The notes: generated by a model from the sequence alone, not told the origin. Positions 1 through 13,203 are shown, counted from the first letter of the stretch. The stretch is 64,000 bases of DNA from Climacium dendroides (GCA_950106755.1 OX467091.1:26057538-26121537), one strand, 5' to 3'. Translations and numbers: made by a program.

Positions 1-1
1 T

Positions 2-274
2 GGGGTTTGGGTGGAGGGGATGCGGAAGATCGGCGCCATTGGGGTTAGGGTTTCGTCGGGGTCGATTACCTCTCATGGATTGGCGTTTAATGTGGATCCT
101 GATCTTAGTCATTTTGATTACATTGTGCCGTGCGGGATAAGGGATAAGGAGGTGACGTCGTTGCGGAAGGAAATGGCGCCGGATGTGACAGATGTGGATG
201 TGGTGACGGAGGAGCTGATTCAGGGCTTGGCGATGCAGTTTGGGTTTGACGCTGTGGACATGGAGGTTACTTAG
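2..274 (+). CDS. LIP2: Lipoyl(octanoyl) transferase, C-terminal part (5' end outside window)
   Basis: The frame is open from base 2 to the TAG at 272-274 and starts before the window, so only the last 90 codons are seen. It reads [18 protein letters not shown], then [10 protein letters not shown], then FDYIVPCGI, the conserved C-terminal half of LipB/LIP2 octanoyltransferases. The Lys in RKIGAIG is the active-site Lys of the family and the catalytic Cys is in VPCGI. The enzyme moves octanoyl groups from acyl carrier protein to lipoyl domains, and plant LIP2 acts in mitochondria. The tail after VTSLRKE is normal for the family. The GTG at 11 is not a start, because the frame continues upstream. 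LIP2 versus a plastid LIP2p-type paralogue cannot be decided, since the transit peptide is not in view. Confidence 0.9.
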   Translation, partial: GVWVEGMRKIGAIGVRVSSGSITSHGLAFNVDPDLSHFDYIVPCGIRDKEVTSLRKEMAPDVTDVDVVTEELIQGLAMQFGFDAVDMEVT

Positions 275-2032
275 GTTTCTGCGCTCTTGGATTTTTATGA
301 GGTGATTGACTGAAGGAGACGAGGATGACAAAGCGGAGGAGTACAGCTTTTTGCAACATGTGAGTAATGATACCTTCGACTTTGGTGTTCCATGCACAGA
401 ATTCCAAGAACTCTTTGGAGGGATTCATTTTCAATCTCTAGTTAGGACTGGAAGGTGGAGTTGAAGTGCTGATCTATCACATTACTTCTGTCTTGTTTTT
501 CGAGGATTTTGAATGTTAGAACTGATCTTTGTTGCTACAGGAGTACTGTACCCATGTAGCAGGCTCGTCCCTTCAGTTTGTAGAAGAAGTCATGATTTTA
601 TTTGTGTTTCCGGATCACTTACTTAGGTTTCAATTAATCAGGGAATGGCTAGTGTCACTTTTTTGAGTTTGTTGGGAGGCTATGTGACTACGGTAGAGTG
701 GGTAAGGTGCTTTAGCAGGTTCCTCATTCAGAAATGGCTTGGTGCTGATGCAGGATCTCGGGAAGGCTCTGTTGTGGCAATCCCTTCTACAATGCCACGA
801 GATTCGATGGCAATTGGGAAGCACTCATTCGAATGGCGAGTGCCGTTGGTCCGCTTTCGATTCAATGTGAAGGGCACAATTACTCGCATCCAAAGACGTG
901 AAAAATTATGACGGAGTAACTTGTCGGTACTTGTTTCTCAACTCTTCTCAAGTTTGGTACATAACCTTGAGGTTCAACTCTGGAGAGTGTGTTCCCAAGT
1001 CCATAGAGTGTGGTACATGACCTAGAGGTTCAACGCTGTTGCTTTGCATCCATTTAAAATAAACACAGCCAGAGTGGAACCGTTTTGTGGCCACCGTGGT
1101 GCATATCTGACTTGTACTATCTTTTCCGTTGTTAAATGTAACCATGGCTTTCATTCCAGGGTTACAGCTGTATCTTCCGAGTCAACCAATTTTTTCGAAC
1201 GAAGTGATCAAGAATACAACTTGTGCGCACGAAGCTCATTAATTTCTAACTCCGAAGTCTGATTGTATTAAGTGCCGAAATGGTCAAAAGTTTCTGCTTC
1301 CACACCTGTAGGAGTCGAACTGAATCACGTGGGAAGCTCGAGGGAATAGAAAGAACTCTTGCCCTACATTTTTGACTTCATTAGTCCTGTTGCAGTCTAA
1401 TCTTGAACCAGTTGGAGTATCCTTTTTGGAAGAAATATTGTGTAGGTTCACGTGGAGCTACTGGAATGATGGGTAAAGTAACTGTGAGTATGTTGGAAGG
1501 TGAAAACGAAAGAGACCTTGTAGAAAGAGAGAAACTCCAACCAGTTCATATGGTTGAGAGTCTAGTTCCCACCATTGACTCCGAAGAGAAAGAGAAAGAC
1601 TTGTAGGAACTTATATGTGATCTGCGTGCACATTAAAGATTCTCCTAGAGCATTCATTCTGTTTAGGAAGTTATCATATTTGACCAAAAGCTTTGAGAGT
1701 GTGTTTGTTGTATCAATACAGCATATGGATATTAGAGTATTACCAGGTTGAGTTCATGTGGGAGTTTGTATTTAATCTGAGGTACTCGGATTGTGTGTGA
1801 TTGCCACTGTAACGTGTGTTTGATTCGTCACCTAAAATGTACTCAATTCATTCGTTTCAAGTGGCAGTTTTGGGTGCGCAAGGCTAACCGGAAAAGGAAT
1901 CATTTACTCTTGAGCGAGAGTTGTGGACATCTGCCAGCAGAGTCGGTCTGAGCCCTGGTGAGTTTCCAGCACTGCTCGATGCTGTGTAGGGCACTCGCAC
2001 CCAGTCGGGCACTGGCAAGTGTCGGATATTCT
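275..2032. other. 3' flank of the octanoyltransferase gene and spacer
   Basis: The first several hundred bases after the stop are less AT-rich than the spacer beyond the tRNA and probably hold the 3' UTR, possibly with introns. Short open frames on the plus strand at 645-911 (88 codons) and 1403-1606 (67 codons) match no family I recognise and have no clear splice partners. No other gene is visible. Confidence 0.45.
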
Positions 2033-2104
2033 GGGTATCTGGTCTAGTGGTATGATTCTTGCTTAGGGTGCAAGAGGTCGGGAGTTCGATTCTCCCGATA
2101 CCCC
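2033..2104 (+). tRNA. tRNA-Pro (AGG)
   Basis: This is a 72-nt cloverleaf. The acceptor stem pairs GGGTATC with GATACCC. The D arm starts TGGTCTAGTGGTA, the usual A-box. The anticodon stem CTTGC/GCAAG closes the loop TTAGGGT, giving anticodon AGG at 2065-2067. The T arm contains GGTTCGATTC-like bases (GAGTTCGATTC, B-box). There is no intron. CCA is not encoded, as expected for a nuclear gene. Confidence 0.95.
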
Positions 2105-2117
2105 TTTTTTTTTTTTT
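2105..2117 (+). terminator. RNA polymerase III terminator of tRNA-Pro
   Basis: A run of 13 T follows the discriminator base directly, a strong pol III termination signal. Confidence 0.85.
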
Positions 2118-2293
2118 ATCTTTCTACTTTGGGATTCTGCGACTCTCACCGTAAATTGACCACGACTTTTGTTTTTTTCGAGCAATAGCTGATAAGTATG
2201 TGCACATCATCTCAATCACATAGTTTTCAAGCTATGTTTAATACCTAGTAATATTTCATATATGGCATCACATTCACCTTAGTATATAGTATA

Positions 2294-2380
2294 CTAGGCC
2301 CACAAAAAGGAGATTTTATATCACATTCTACATAAATATTGTTCACTAGGCCTACAAAAAGGAGATTTTACATCACATTC
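2294..2380. repeat. 35-bp direct duplication
   Basis: Two 35-bp units at 2294-2328 and 2346-2380, both beginning CTAGGCC, differ at two C/T positions and start 52 bp apart. Confidence 0.85.
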
Positions 2381-2514
2381 CACAACTCTACAAAGGAGAT
2401 AATATTTCAAAGAACAAAGAATCTCATTGTGTCCAATTTGGTGGAAAACCTACGAATTGAGGTAGGAATTAAAAAATATGGTGCCCTAATAAAAGTGTAT
2501 TGACAATAGTTTTT

Positions 2515-2569
2515 ATAATGAATAATATTCATACCATTCATACAATATAATGAATAATATTCATACCAT
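2515..2569. repeat. 23-bp direct duplication
   Basis: The unit starting ATAATGAATAATATTC occurs at 2515-2537 and again at 2547-2569 without mismatch. Confidence 0.8.
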
Positions 2570-4152
2570 CCATATTCTCTATCTCTTGATGGTGAAATTA
2601 TGGTGAATGTTCTTAAACAAGGTGGGAACCCATCTTATTGGAAGAATCTTGTGTAGACTTATATGGGGAGTTATGAGAATGATAGGTAGTGGATAGGATG
2701 GTGGAAGAATAAATTTATTTTGCTAAACGAGAACTTTTGGGAGCTCAACCCCTAAGTGCCTTGAATGATTAAAGGTGTCCCCATATAGTTTCGAAGTCTA
2801 ATTCAAAGTGTAGTAATTTTTTGCATTTGATGTTTGAATTTAATAAAACTTGTTGTAAAATCTTTACTTTTTTCTATGTATGATAAATTTTTTAGATCAA
2901 TCCAAAATGTATTGAATTTTTGGGAGTCATTTGAAGTTCAATGGGACAATTTGAGTTCACCAAACTTATTGCATTTTGATGGTTGCAACTAAGAGGGCTT
3001 TTATTTCCTTCATCCAATGTTTGATTTCATTAAAATTTTGTTAGGTTTGATTCCCCTTGAAGTTTAGCTATTGCAGTAAATTTTTATGTCAATTAAAATT
3101 GTTTTGAATACTTGGGAATCATTTAAAGTTCAAAATCCAAACAAATCCCAAAGGTATAAAGTGTTATCCACAATTGCCAATTTGAGAAAAATTATTATAA
3201 AGTACTATTTGGAAGAATGTTTTGAAATTTACATACAAATAAAAGTTAGACTTTGAATTTTAGATTTTATCTATTGATGATAGCATTTAAAATATTAGTA
3301 ATAGCATCTAAACTTGAATGTTTTTATCTATGTGGTTTAAGGTGATAGCTATTACCAATGCTATTACCAATATTTTTTTTTATAAATTTAGAATTCTTGC
3401 TAAACTTGATTAAGTAACAAAATATTATCATTTAAAAAAAATACAATTTGTTAGAAATTATTTGAAATGAAGTTATCTTGACATGGTGATTTTTTGAAAT
3501 TTTGGGTCCTTTATATCTATAACCTCATTTTTGCAAATTCAACTTTGAACTAGAGTAGATGCAACTACTTAACATATTTCCACATTTGTAATTTTAGAAA
3601 AATATGTACCCAAAATCCAACCATAAGATAAGACAAAAACTTGACAAAATATCTCCACAAATTAAGATGACTTTCATCCAAACAATAATGAAAAAGAAAC
3701 ATGAATTTCAATCTATTTGTTGTCCAAAAATTGAATGTTGGAGTGCAAAAGGGTTGAAGCATTGTAATTGCAATCTATGTGGCCAAATGACTCTAAATTT
3801 GATTCACATCATCTATAACACATATAACACATACACTACAAAATTGTATGGTTGAAATTTCTATACCTTAGTGGCATTTATGACATTTATGGCATTTACA
3901 CCTATAACACTTCAAGTAATCATGTCTTTAAATCCAAAAATGCTAGGGACTCTTAGGGGTTAATTTGAGGCAAATAAACTTATCTTCATGCGGAATAAAG
4001 GCACCCCTACAGAAAGAATAGTCCTCTGTTCAGGAATGTCATGGAATGAACTTTACAGCAAATCAACAGGGAGTTAGCAATACAGTATAGTTTCAGTAAC
4101 AGATATTGAATTGTTCAATCCCGAGTATGACTAGTGTACAAGAAAAGATTCA

Positions 4153-6790
4153 TCACAAATCAGATATACTGAAATCCCATTTCAAATGTGCTAGTCCCTT
4201 GAAGTCTGGCAATGGTAGACGATACTCATCTGAAATCATGAGAGACAGACCTTCAGTGTATCTCATCAACTCGGGAACACTCCTCAACAACCTGGCAAAC
4301 GCGGATGCTTGTTGGTCGCTAGAGAGTTTAGGATCCACCAGCAGATGCCTCAGCTTCAGTTTTTTCCTGACTTCTACTTGAAGATCCTCAATCCTTTTCC
4401 TTGCCTCCTCGTGCTTCCGTCTGTACCAAAGCGCCTCGTGGCCTCGCTCCGAAATAAATCGAGATACAACCAAATAACTAGCTGAGATTGGCACAACAAT
4501 TGCGCCCGTGACTTTATCAACAGAGCAGCCTGAAGCCTGGCTGCTTGATGCGGACAAATCAAACACTTCTCTGGCCGCTATTGCACCAGAGAATACAACA
4601 GATTCAGAATGTGCCACTTACAACGAGTCCTGCATTTGAGCATGACATGCGACAGAATTCTTTGATGCTCGAGAATCACTATGTTGAGTTCATCAAACGC
4701 CCAAATAAAAACTAGAAATTCCATTTAGAGTTAATAATCGATTTTGGTAACTTCCAGAACATATTTCTGTTGTTAAAAAATGAAGGCACGATTTCTTCTG
4801 ACTTGGTACATTTTGTACCTTCTTAGAAACTTCTTGAATGGTTTATCTTAACTCTAGTAGATATTGAAGTCGCCACTTTTGACCAGTTTTGGTCATTTGG
4901 GCACTTAGCGGCTAAATACGAGCTTCCTTTACAATATTGTATTCTAAATGACCCTTCCTAGAAGCATCCAAATGACTCATTTGAAATCCTACAAATATGA
5001 TATGGAGATGGAGATGGACACTGAGGGGTTAAAACACAAATCACGGGGCGGAAGGAAATATTACCGGCAACTCGGACGGGAAGCTCGTTAAACCTGCCAG
5101 CACTTATAGGGCCATGAGTCTTGGCACCTTCAGCCATTTCGGAAAGGAAATGAAAATACGCAGGAGTAGTTGCCAGCGATGCGTAGGTGAAGACCATTGC
5201 CACTTGCATGGCTTTAGCAATCTCGAACTCTCTCGAACGATACTCTTTTACTGCAGTTTTCCGAGCTGCTGCATCCGCTAGATCCACCTGCCAAAGTAGA
5301 TCAAGGATAATCAGTCATTGGTTGCCAAATTTGGAAACAAAACAGAGCCATTGTCCATCCTAACCTTCAAAAAAGAAGGATATAAGACAATCACGCAATT
5401 ATAAGACGAATGATATAAATGTAGGATAAGGACCCACAAAAAACATTCAAAGCAATACAAAAGTAGAAACCGCACCTGTCGCAGAAACTGAATCCAGGAT
5501 TCGACACCATCATTACGATCTATCCATAGATTCCCAATAGCATCAATTCCATAACAGTCCCCTATCATAAGTGCAAACCCAAACAGTGGAATGTCTCCGC
5601 ATCTGTCCAAAACTTGTGCAAGTCTTTCCAAGGCCTCCATTGATTCTACACTAGAATCAGTTAGAGGTGGCAGGAAGGAAACGGTAATCCCACTTCTCAT
5701 CTTCATTGCATTCTTTACCATAAGGACCTGCATTTTAAACAAAGATGATTACGAAGACATTCATGCCCCACTGCATGTCCTGATAAATCTGCCTCAAAAA
5801 AGAATATCAGCTACATTTACAAACACATTCTGATGTTAAAAATGACAAATTAAGGTGTCGCAAGATATGTAGCTTGCTGTGGTAGAGATCCACTTGGAAC
5901 AAAAATTATCATATAAAAAGATGCAACTTCACAGGCAACTTCAAAGTCAAAATCAGACCCCACCATGCTTTGAGGTGAAGGTATCGAATTACCTGCTGTT
6001 CACGATTTAATACTGAAGCATCTTTCCGTTGTAACTCTGAAGCTTGTTGGAAAAAATCTGAAAGACTAACATGATCATCGCCAACCCAGCCTTGAGAGAC
6101 TTCAGAAGCCAAGCCACAAGCAGCGAACAACTTCCCAATGGCGACTTTCGTTCCGGGTAGCATTTCAGCCCCTCTTTGAGGATGAAATTTGACTTGTGGT
6201 GGTGGAAGGGAGACCTCGACTCGCTGTAACGTCTTGTCATCTTCGGCCTCATCATCACTTGAGTCCTTAATAAAGAACTCAAAATGGTAAGAGAAACGAC
6301 TGGAAGTGTTCCCACCCCTGGCAGCGTTCAAATATTCCTGAAGCAACTGAAAGGAACGTAGGTTCGTTGCCTGCAGCATGAAGTGCAAGAAGCTCAACCT
6401 ACATGAAGTTTCAAGAAGATCTGAAAAATTCAAATTTCAACACTCTAGTCAAGTAAGGATCAGTACGGACTTCTGTTGAGTGCTAAAAATACTGCAGTTC
6501 GCAGAAAGCTCTAGAAGTTCAAAGTATTCACCCAAAAAATTTCAAAACCATCCTCAATTCTCACCAAAGAAGTTACTCGCTAAACCACGCTGCATACTGA
6601 CCTGTTCGGTAGGAAAATTATGGAGTAGGTCAGGATGAATAAGCTTGTAAAGGCGGCGGAGTTCATTTTTAAATTTGGGGAGCGTGTGAGCATCGTCATG
6701 CATCCATCGAGCTACTTGCAAAATGTGATGGGCTCCTTGACCCAAAGCTACGCCACGTCTCAAGAATAACTTACATCCGCATGCCCACAT
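4153..6790 (-). CDS. TCAIM-like mitochondrial protein (DUF4460/DUF4461), five coding exons
   Basis: Exons in order: 6602-6790, 5993-6370, 5476-5727, 5065-5287, 4153-about 4616. All internal junctions have GT..AG borders and agreeing phases, giving about 501 codons, close to the length of TCAIM (T-cell activation inhibitor, mitochondrial) proteins. Residues 1-35 (MWACGCKLFLRRG...) look like a mitochondrial presequence. Residues 43-63 read ELRRLYKLIHPDLLHNFPTEQ across the first junction region, a DUF4460 signature with a J-domain-like HPD at 52-54. The rest includes the acidic FIKDSSDDEAEDD stretch and a DUF4461-like C terminus. Human TCAIM is mitochondrial; the plant role is unknown to me. The first Met lies in an exon whose acceptor is at 6818/6819, so the 5' UTR is spliced. 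The last acceptor is uncertain: TAAG|TG and ATAG|CG both keep the frame. No damage is seen. Confidence 0.85.
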
Positions 6791-7900
6791 CTGACTGTCA
6801 TTCAAACGCGCAGCCCCCCTGTGGGCACAAAGCAACAAACAAGTCACATGTCAGAGAGTCATGACGGTATTGAAACATTCAGAGAACGATGAGAATTTCC
6901 AGTCAAAAGACACCTGTGCAGCATTGACCCCTCATGGACCAAGGATTCAAGGACTCGAGGATTCAAGGAATTTTCTGTAACGAATTACCAGTTAGGATTC
7001 GGGATTTAGGGTTTCGAATGACTTGGATTTAGGATTTAGAACAAATAAAGGCGTGGCATGGTCGTCCATGCAAAGGCGCAATTCCTCCAAGTCATTCGAA
7101 ATCGGATATCTTGCATTCAGATGTTAAATAATGAAACTCCGACGTCTTTCAGAATTGAAAACATTCAGTACAGAGAAACGTACGCTAAAATTCAAGTAAT
7201 AATTTTTCGCTCACTCTGTGTAAGCCCTAAATTCAACATTGAAGAAAAGAACCTCTAAAGGACTGCTCACAGAACTCAAACCTCAACCATTCTATACAAG
7301 AAAAGTCGCGAATAGGTAGACGCTTCGAATTATCGGTGAAAATATGAAACAGAGAAAATTCTAACAAGATACAGTCATTGAAGCGCACGAACAAAGCAAT
7401 GGAACAGAGGGAAACGATGACAGGCATCATCCAATATTTCCCACTTATACGCGCCTCCGGACATTCCCAGATGAACTCAATTATAATCTTCCAACGCTCA
7501 ATGAACCATGACATTCCTAGATAGAAACTGGAAACCCTAACTAGTGACAGTTGCACAACCAGGCAAAGAATCCAAAGGGCTTCGAAAAGCGCTCGCAATA
7601 GAGTTGAGGTAGAGAGAGATCTAAACTGAAATATTATCAGACATTAAAAGGGAAGAAAGTCTCTTCGTCAAACTCAAGGTCGGGACACAAAAGATGAAAA
7701 CGGATTTCGACTAAAAGATTGGATCGAGGAAGATATGAAGATGATCGAAAATGGCTTCACAACAACATTTTCAGAGACAGGAAGAGAGACAGAGAGAGTC
7801 TTACCGCTACACAAGAGATGGCATGAGCTAGGGTTTAGGGTTGGAGGACGCAATGGCGATCAGGCTTTGCATGCAACAATCTCTTTGACACTTTGCGCAA
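6791..7900 (-). other. Spliced 5' UTR of the TCAIM-like gene
   Basis: The exon with the start codon extends to 6818, where a CACAG acceptor appears on the minus strand. An upstream leader exon ends at 7805 with donor GCG|GTAAGA, giving a leader intron of about 985 bp. The leader exon has no usable ATG: one at its end meets a TAG after five codons. The open frame at 7233-7598 on the minus strand lies inside this intron and looks incidental. Confidence 0.5.
7828..7842 (-). promoter_or_regulatory. Telo-box in the TCAIM-like gene leader
   Basis: Read on the minus strand this is AACCCTAAACCCTAG, a telo-box common in plant promoters and 5' leaders of housekeeping genes. It lies within the inferred leader exon of the downstream gene. 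Confidence 0.6.
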
Positions 7901-8032
7901 TCTTGCAACAAGTAAAGTACTAGTAATGCGCACAGCAGGGCAATTGACACACACAAGGCTGGTGAATGGATGAAGTCTTGGATGAGTTATTATTCAGTTG
8001 GATTTGAGCCCAACTCATCCGGAGAAAATTAG

Positions 8033-8310
8033 TAATTGCAACAGTACTTTGACAACATTGTTGCAATATTAAATAAAATGCTGAACAGTCTAATATTGTT
8101 GCTAACTGCAACAACACTGTTTACAATTGGAAATTGTAGTATTGATGTAATTTTGAAGAGGTATTATAATTTTGTTACAAACAGTTTACTATTTTGTTTT
8201 GTTTTTTGAAACACATGGACAATTTCCATTGACAAACTATAGACTTTCAATATTAATATTAATATTTTATTCAAATTATAGATTGATTTATGGCTATCTA
8301 TATTTCAAAA
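8033..8310 (+). repeat. Dispersed direct repeat, copy 1
   Basis: This stretch recurs in the same orientation at 10263-10500. Shared landmarks are GACAACATTGTTGCAA, then AATAAAATGCT, then CAACAAC with TTGTTTACAATTG, then TTTTGAAGAGGTATTATAA and TATTTTATTCAAATTATAG. The two copies are 2.2 kb apart. Confidence 0.75.
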
Positions 8311-10262
8311 TTGACATCTCTAATGTCAATCAATAAAAATTATTTGAAACTTTGACCCTCTATAACTTTTGCATGCAGTATTCAAATGTTACGTTCTTTG
8401 GTGTGTTGGAACCTCTTTCACTTGCCAACAAGAAAATACAAAAATTAGACTAATCTAATCAAAATAACTACACATAGTACCAAAAACTATTGGTTTGGAG
8501 GATCCATCTATATTTTAGAACCTCTTGATTCAAAAAAAGTTGATTATGACATTTATTAATCAATTAGGCTCAAGTGAATATCATGACTCATGAGCCATGT
8601 CAACAACTTAATTTATCTCGTTAGTTGATTAAAATTTACAATGTTTGAATTTTGGTTTGAATGTTGGTAGGTTGATTACAAGTATGCCAATAATCAATTC
8701 TTGAGCTTGCAATGCCAAACTTTTTCAAGGATTTAGCAATTTGTAGGGATTCATTTCTATTGTTTGAATAAATTACTTATATTTGAATTATGGATTCTAC
8801 TATGGGTGCGTTGCATAATTTTTTATTTCTATTCTTTTTACACATGTTGCTAAGCATGTTGCATAATTTTGGGAGCAATGACATAGTCATTAGATGCTAG
8901 TTGGATGTGGGAGAAATTAATGAATAAAAATTTGAGGAACTTCTCTAGAAATTTTATACAATGCATTTGTCATTTTCCAAGTTCTATTTGGTTGCACATA
9001 AGGGTCTAGAGCATTGCTTTTTATTTGCAAAAGTTTTAAGCTAAGAAGATTCAAAGTCAAAAAAAGTAGTCAAGCAAGGCATCAAAAAACTTGTTTTCTT
9101 TACTTTAAATGCAAATACCTTGCAATCTACTTGCTTAAAGTTTCTGAAATTTCTTCTACACATTTTTACACTAGCCTAGTGTAAGATCCTACAATTAAAT
9201 ATGCCTAAATAACTTAAATTCTTTTTGCTCTTTGCAATAGAAATGGCAATTTTGAGCGTTTTTTGATAGAAAAAAGGCCTTGGGACTTTCATAGTTAATT
9301 AATTCCTTCATTTTGGATTGCAAGGTACTATAATTAGGGCATGAACTACTTCTTTAGTTTCTACAAAGAAAAACACACATATTTTAGATGCTAAAGAGAC
9401 TTTAGTGTTGGGAGAAATTGTAATGCTTCATACACCAAAATTTGGACTCCAATTGTATGAAAATGATTAAGTTACTTCACAAGTTTTTCGAAGTTCAATA
9501 CTACACCATATGTTGTGGACGAAAGCGTTTTTAAAAGGCCTTAACAATTCTGAAATTTCACCAGAATCTAACCCCAACATTTGACCCCCAAATTAGGCAC
9601 CATCATTTTAGATGTTGTAGAGTAGAGCGTCAAATTAGGTCAAGATTAGGGATTTTCCCATTTTTTACAAAATGCCAGAGCGGCAATATAAAATATTATA
9701 GTGGTGCTCTAAAATTTAGCATTCATTCACATATTGGATACAAAATATCACATTAGCATATATCACATCTCTATAATTATGTTTTCACATACAATCCAAC
9801 AATTTCATCCAAGATTTTTTTTTAATTTGAAGTTTTTGGGCAAAAAACTTCATGGTTTTTTTTGTCATTTTTTAGACAAATTACTATTTTTCTAGTGCAA
9901 TCTAGCATTAGAAAGCCCCCAAAGCCCTACTTAGGATTAATTGCTTGAACAACATGAAACCAAGCTGGCCTTCCATTTAGTCCCAACTCAAGTGTAAACT
10001 TGGATGTTGATGTCAACAAGATATCAACAATTAGAACATGAGAACCTAAGAGAGCCTAATATTGCTTTTTATACCCCCTTTGAACAATACTCTTGAAATT
10101 TTATGACTTACTTGTATAATGTTTTAATAATTCATACTAAAGTACGTTAGAATCCTCTTTCTTTTACCAATAAGATCCAATACAAATAAGTCATGTTAAT
10201 AATAATAAATATGCTTAGTCTCTATTTATGTCAATCATACATGCACTTCATTAGGAAAAAAA

Positions 10263-10500
10263 TAGGAATTACAACAATACTGTGACAACATTGTTGCAAC
10301 ATTGAATAAAATGCTTAACAATCTAATATTGTTGTAAATTGCAACAACATTGTTTACAATTGAAAATTGTAGTATTGATGCCATTTTGAAGAGGTATTAT
10401 AATAATACAATTTTGTTGCAAACAATACAATCTCAATATTTATATTAATATTTTATTCAAATTATAGATTGATTTGTTGCAATTTGTATTTCAAAATGTA
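10263..10500 (+). repeat. Dispersed direct repeat, copy 2
   Basis: Second copy of the repeat at 8033-8310, with small substitutions and an extra TAATACAA-type insertion. The DNA between the copies shows no gag or pol frame, so I do not call the pair LTRs. Confidence 0.75.
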
Positions 10501-13053
10501 TTTCTATTGTTAGTTAGTGGTATTTTTCAATATTGCAACAGTATTGCAACAGATCTAAATGTACCAAAATTCTACATTTGGATAGTCCAAATGTCTTGCA
10601 ATTGTAAATTTTGAATATTTTCATATATACAAAAGGTCTAGATTTGTCTATTTTGAAATGTCTAATTGTAGTAGATTGCAAGGAGTTGTAAATGTACAAA
10701 TGAATTAAATGTTGTTGCATTTAAAGTTGAATTTTTTTTAATAGGTCCACATCTACATATGGACTAGATTTCAATATTCCAAAATGTATCACATTAGTAC
10801 ATACCAATTAATGCTAGATATACATTCAAATTGGTTATAATCTACAACAATATGTAATGTTTTTCTAGCAAAGATTTCTACTCTAAATCATAGCACCTTC
10901 AACAACCTCTACTTCCACCTATTTGGAGTTGAACAAAACCAAGGTTCTCTTGCTTCTTAGGAATTGAGTCTATGAAGACACCAATTTCTTGCAAAAAAAC
11001 CACCAAAGAATATCAAAATTTTGACTTGTTTCAAGAGACACTTTTTCAAAAGACACTATAAAAAAATGTTAAAAACATACCAAGTAGTTAGAGACCAAAC
11101 CAAATTGTGATACATAATTCAGAGAGCTTTGTACTAACACTCCTGCAACAATACCCTACCAAAACTCTAGCATCAAAAAAATTGTTTCATAATATGCAAA
11201 TTCTAGTCATTTGAGTCACTTGCTAACATTCATTACAATAATGAAATACAAAACCATCTCACTTTTGTTCTATTAGTAGGAAGTTATAAGATAGAAAAAA
11301 TCCAAGACCTTTCAATTGATCTTAGAATTGTCTTCATTGATAAGAAATTACATACAATGGGAGTTTTGTTTGCATTCATGCAGAGAACACAAAATAATAT
11401 ATTTTTAGATTTATTTTGGTAGAAATATGCTTTTCTACTATGTAAATAGACCATGAAAACCTCAACTCCATATCGTCATCCATATCATTAAATTTGAGGA
11501 CTTCTAACTTAGTAAAAAAATCTTAAACCTCATAATGTGATAAGTAAACAAAAATGATTATTAAATATAAAATGATTTTTTTAATTTCTAAAAAATATGG
11601 AATTCGATTAATAATTATCAAGTAAGACATCTCTAATTAAATTTCAACTTCATGAGGTTTATGCTTCAAATGTTATAGAGGATGACAAGAAAGTATACCC
11701 TCATTGTGACTTGAAATAGGACCGGTCTTTCTTGCAATGAACCTCTACTTAACAAAAATGTGGAATAAAATATCACACACCTACACTTGTGAGAGATTGA
11801 CAATTTGAGAGCCGATAGTGGTGAGTCAATTGGAGGTCAAATCCAATTCTACAAGCTTAACAAGCAAATCCATGCCCGTCAAGTCATGTAATTGGAAGCT
11901 TGTCAAGTCTAGGATATTCTCTTCATTTTCCTCCTCTGCATTCACCCTTATGCCTCTTGTAGCCACTATAGAAAAATCAGACTCCATCACCACAAAAATG
12001 ACAAGCTTCATGTGCTCTCCGCTTAATATTACAATGGAAACATTACTAAGAATGACTTCCAAAACTTCTAATAAAAACAAAACAGAAGTGGAATCATTAG
12101 CTCCAAGAAGATTGTGTGGTGGTCATGAAGGTGATTTTTCTATGACAAAGACAACGTCACAATTGATCAAAGCCAATTTTCAGTTCAACCGCAACTGAAT
12201 TGAAGCTTTCAATTAAGGCAGGCACATTATTCAAGGTTTCAGATTTGCAAACTATACATGAACGCACTCACGAGAATCTCATAACTCATTAACTCTACAA
12301 ATTTGGGATTCAACTTTGCACTCAAGAGAAGATCAATAGCCAATATAAGAATGATACTATTTCCAACCTGCAATGAAATTTATCACACAATTGCAAGGAG
12401 TGTGGAGCAAATTAGGGATTCCAACTTACCATTCCCTAAACAACTAGCCAATACATCATAAGCATTGTTCACAACTATCTAAGTTATCATTTGAAATTCC
12501 ATAATTGGTAACCAAATTGTAAGAAACAAGAAAGAAATTCCTCATATATTACTAAAATACACGTTCTCAAACACCTTCACTTCAAGGAACTCCTTCAAAA
12601 AAAGCCTTTTACATAGTTAATCTTCCAAAACTATACATCAAAACAATAGTTAGAGTTATTAGGACATGTCAATTGAACCTTCTCTAAACTAAACCAGATG
12701 CTCTAATTTCACAACATTCTTTTGCTCATCAAAGTCACTGATTTTGATTTACATGGTACAAATTCCAAATATGCCATCAAGAGTTCAATCACTCCAAACT
12801 TCAAGCCTAAACTTTAGCATTGAATAGGAACTATGGCATTTCACCTATGAAAAACTTGAATGACAATCTCTACCTTAGATATATAAGCTTATGAATTCAC
12901 TAAGTTATAACCATAAAAGACCAAGTTTAAACATTAACAATTTGATTGTAAAACATATATTGTAGATGAGATCAAATCTAATACACGAGAATCAACAAAG
13001 AACAATTCATAAGATGATTGATAGATAAATAAATGAAAGTCTCTACATGACCA

Positions 13054-13203
13054 CACTACTAGAAAATTTCGTATTTCTGTTGTTTTGGTCGAGTTGATCC
13101 GGTCAAAATCTGACAGAAATCTGTTGAAACCAACAGATTTCTGTCAGATTTTGACCGGATCAACGCGACCAAAACAATAGAAAAATGTAATTTTCTAGTA
13201 GTG
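13054..13203. mobile_element. 150-bp palindromic CACTA-type MITE, family A
   Basis: It begins CACTACTAGAAAATTTCG and ends with the inverse TTTTCTAGTAGTG. The two arms are inverted copies around a central GTTGAAACCAAC. The same 150-bp element occurs at 22658-22807 and 56679-56828. The flanking triplets (CCA and GGC) do not match, so the target duplication is lost here. Confidence 0.85.

Larger units (their letters stand above)
2118..4152. other. AT-rich spacer
   Basis: This is long AT-rich DNA without a convincing gene. It contains two short direct duplications (annotated separately). A plus-strand open stretch at 3604-3855 is AT-rich and resembles no protein I know. Confidence 0.6.
7901..13053. 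other. AT-rich spacer
   Basis: About 5 kb of AT-rich DNA without a recognisable gene. It contains one dispersed repeat pair (annotated). An 84-codon minus-strand frame at 11826-12080 and a 126-codon plus-strand frame at 11818-12198 overlap each other, lack splice partners and match no family I know. Confidence 0.5.

Noticed and set aside
7233..7598. 121-codon hydrophobic minus-strand frame
   Set aside because: Located within the inferred leader intron of the TCAIM-like gene, with no splice phase or family match.
8033..10500. LTR retrotransposon
   Set aside because: No gag/pol similarity, primer-binding site or polypurine tract between the direct repeats, and no clear TG..CA ends.
13054..13203. 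microRNA precursor
   Set aside because: The hairpin has CACTA-type ends and further copies in the window, so a MITE explains it better.
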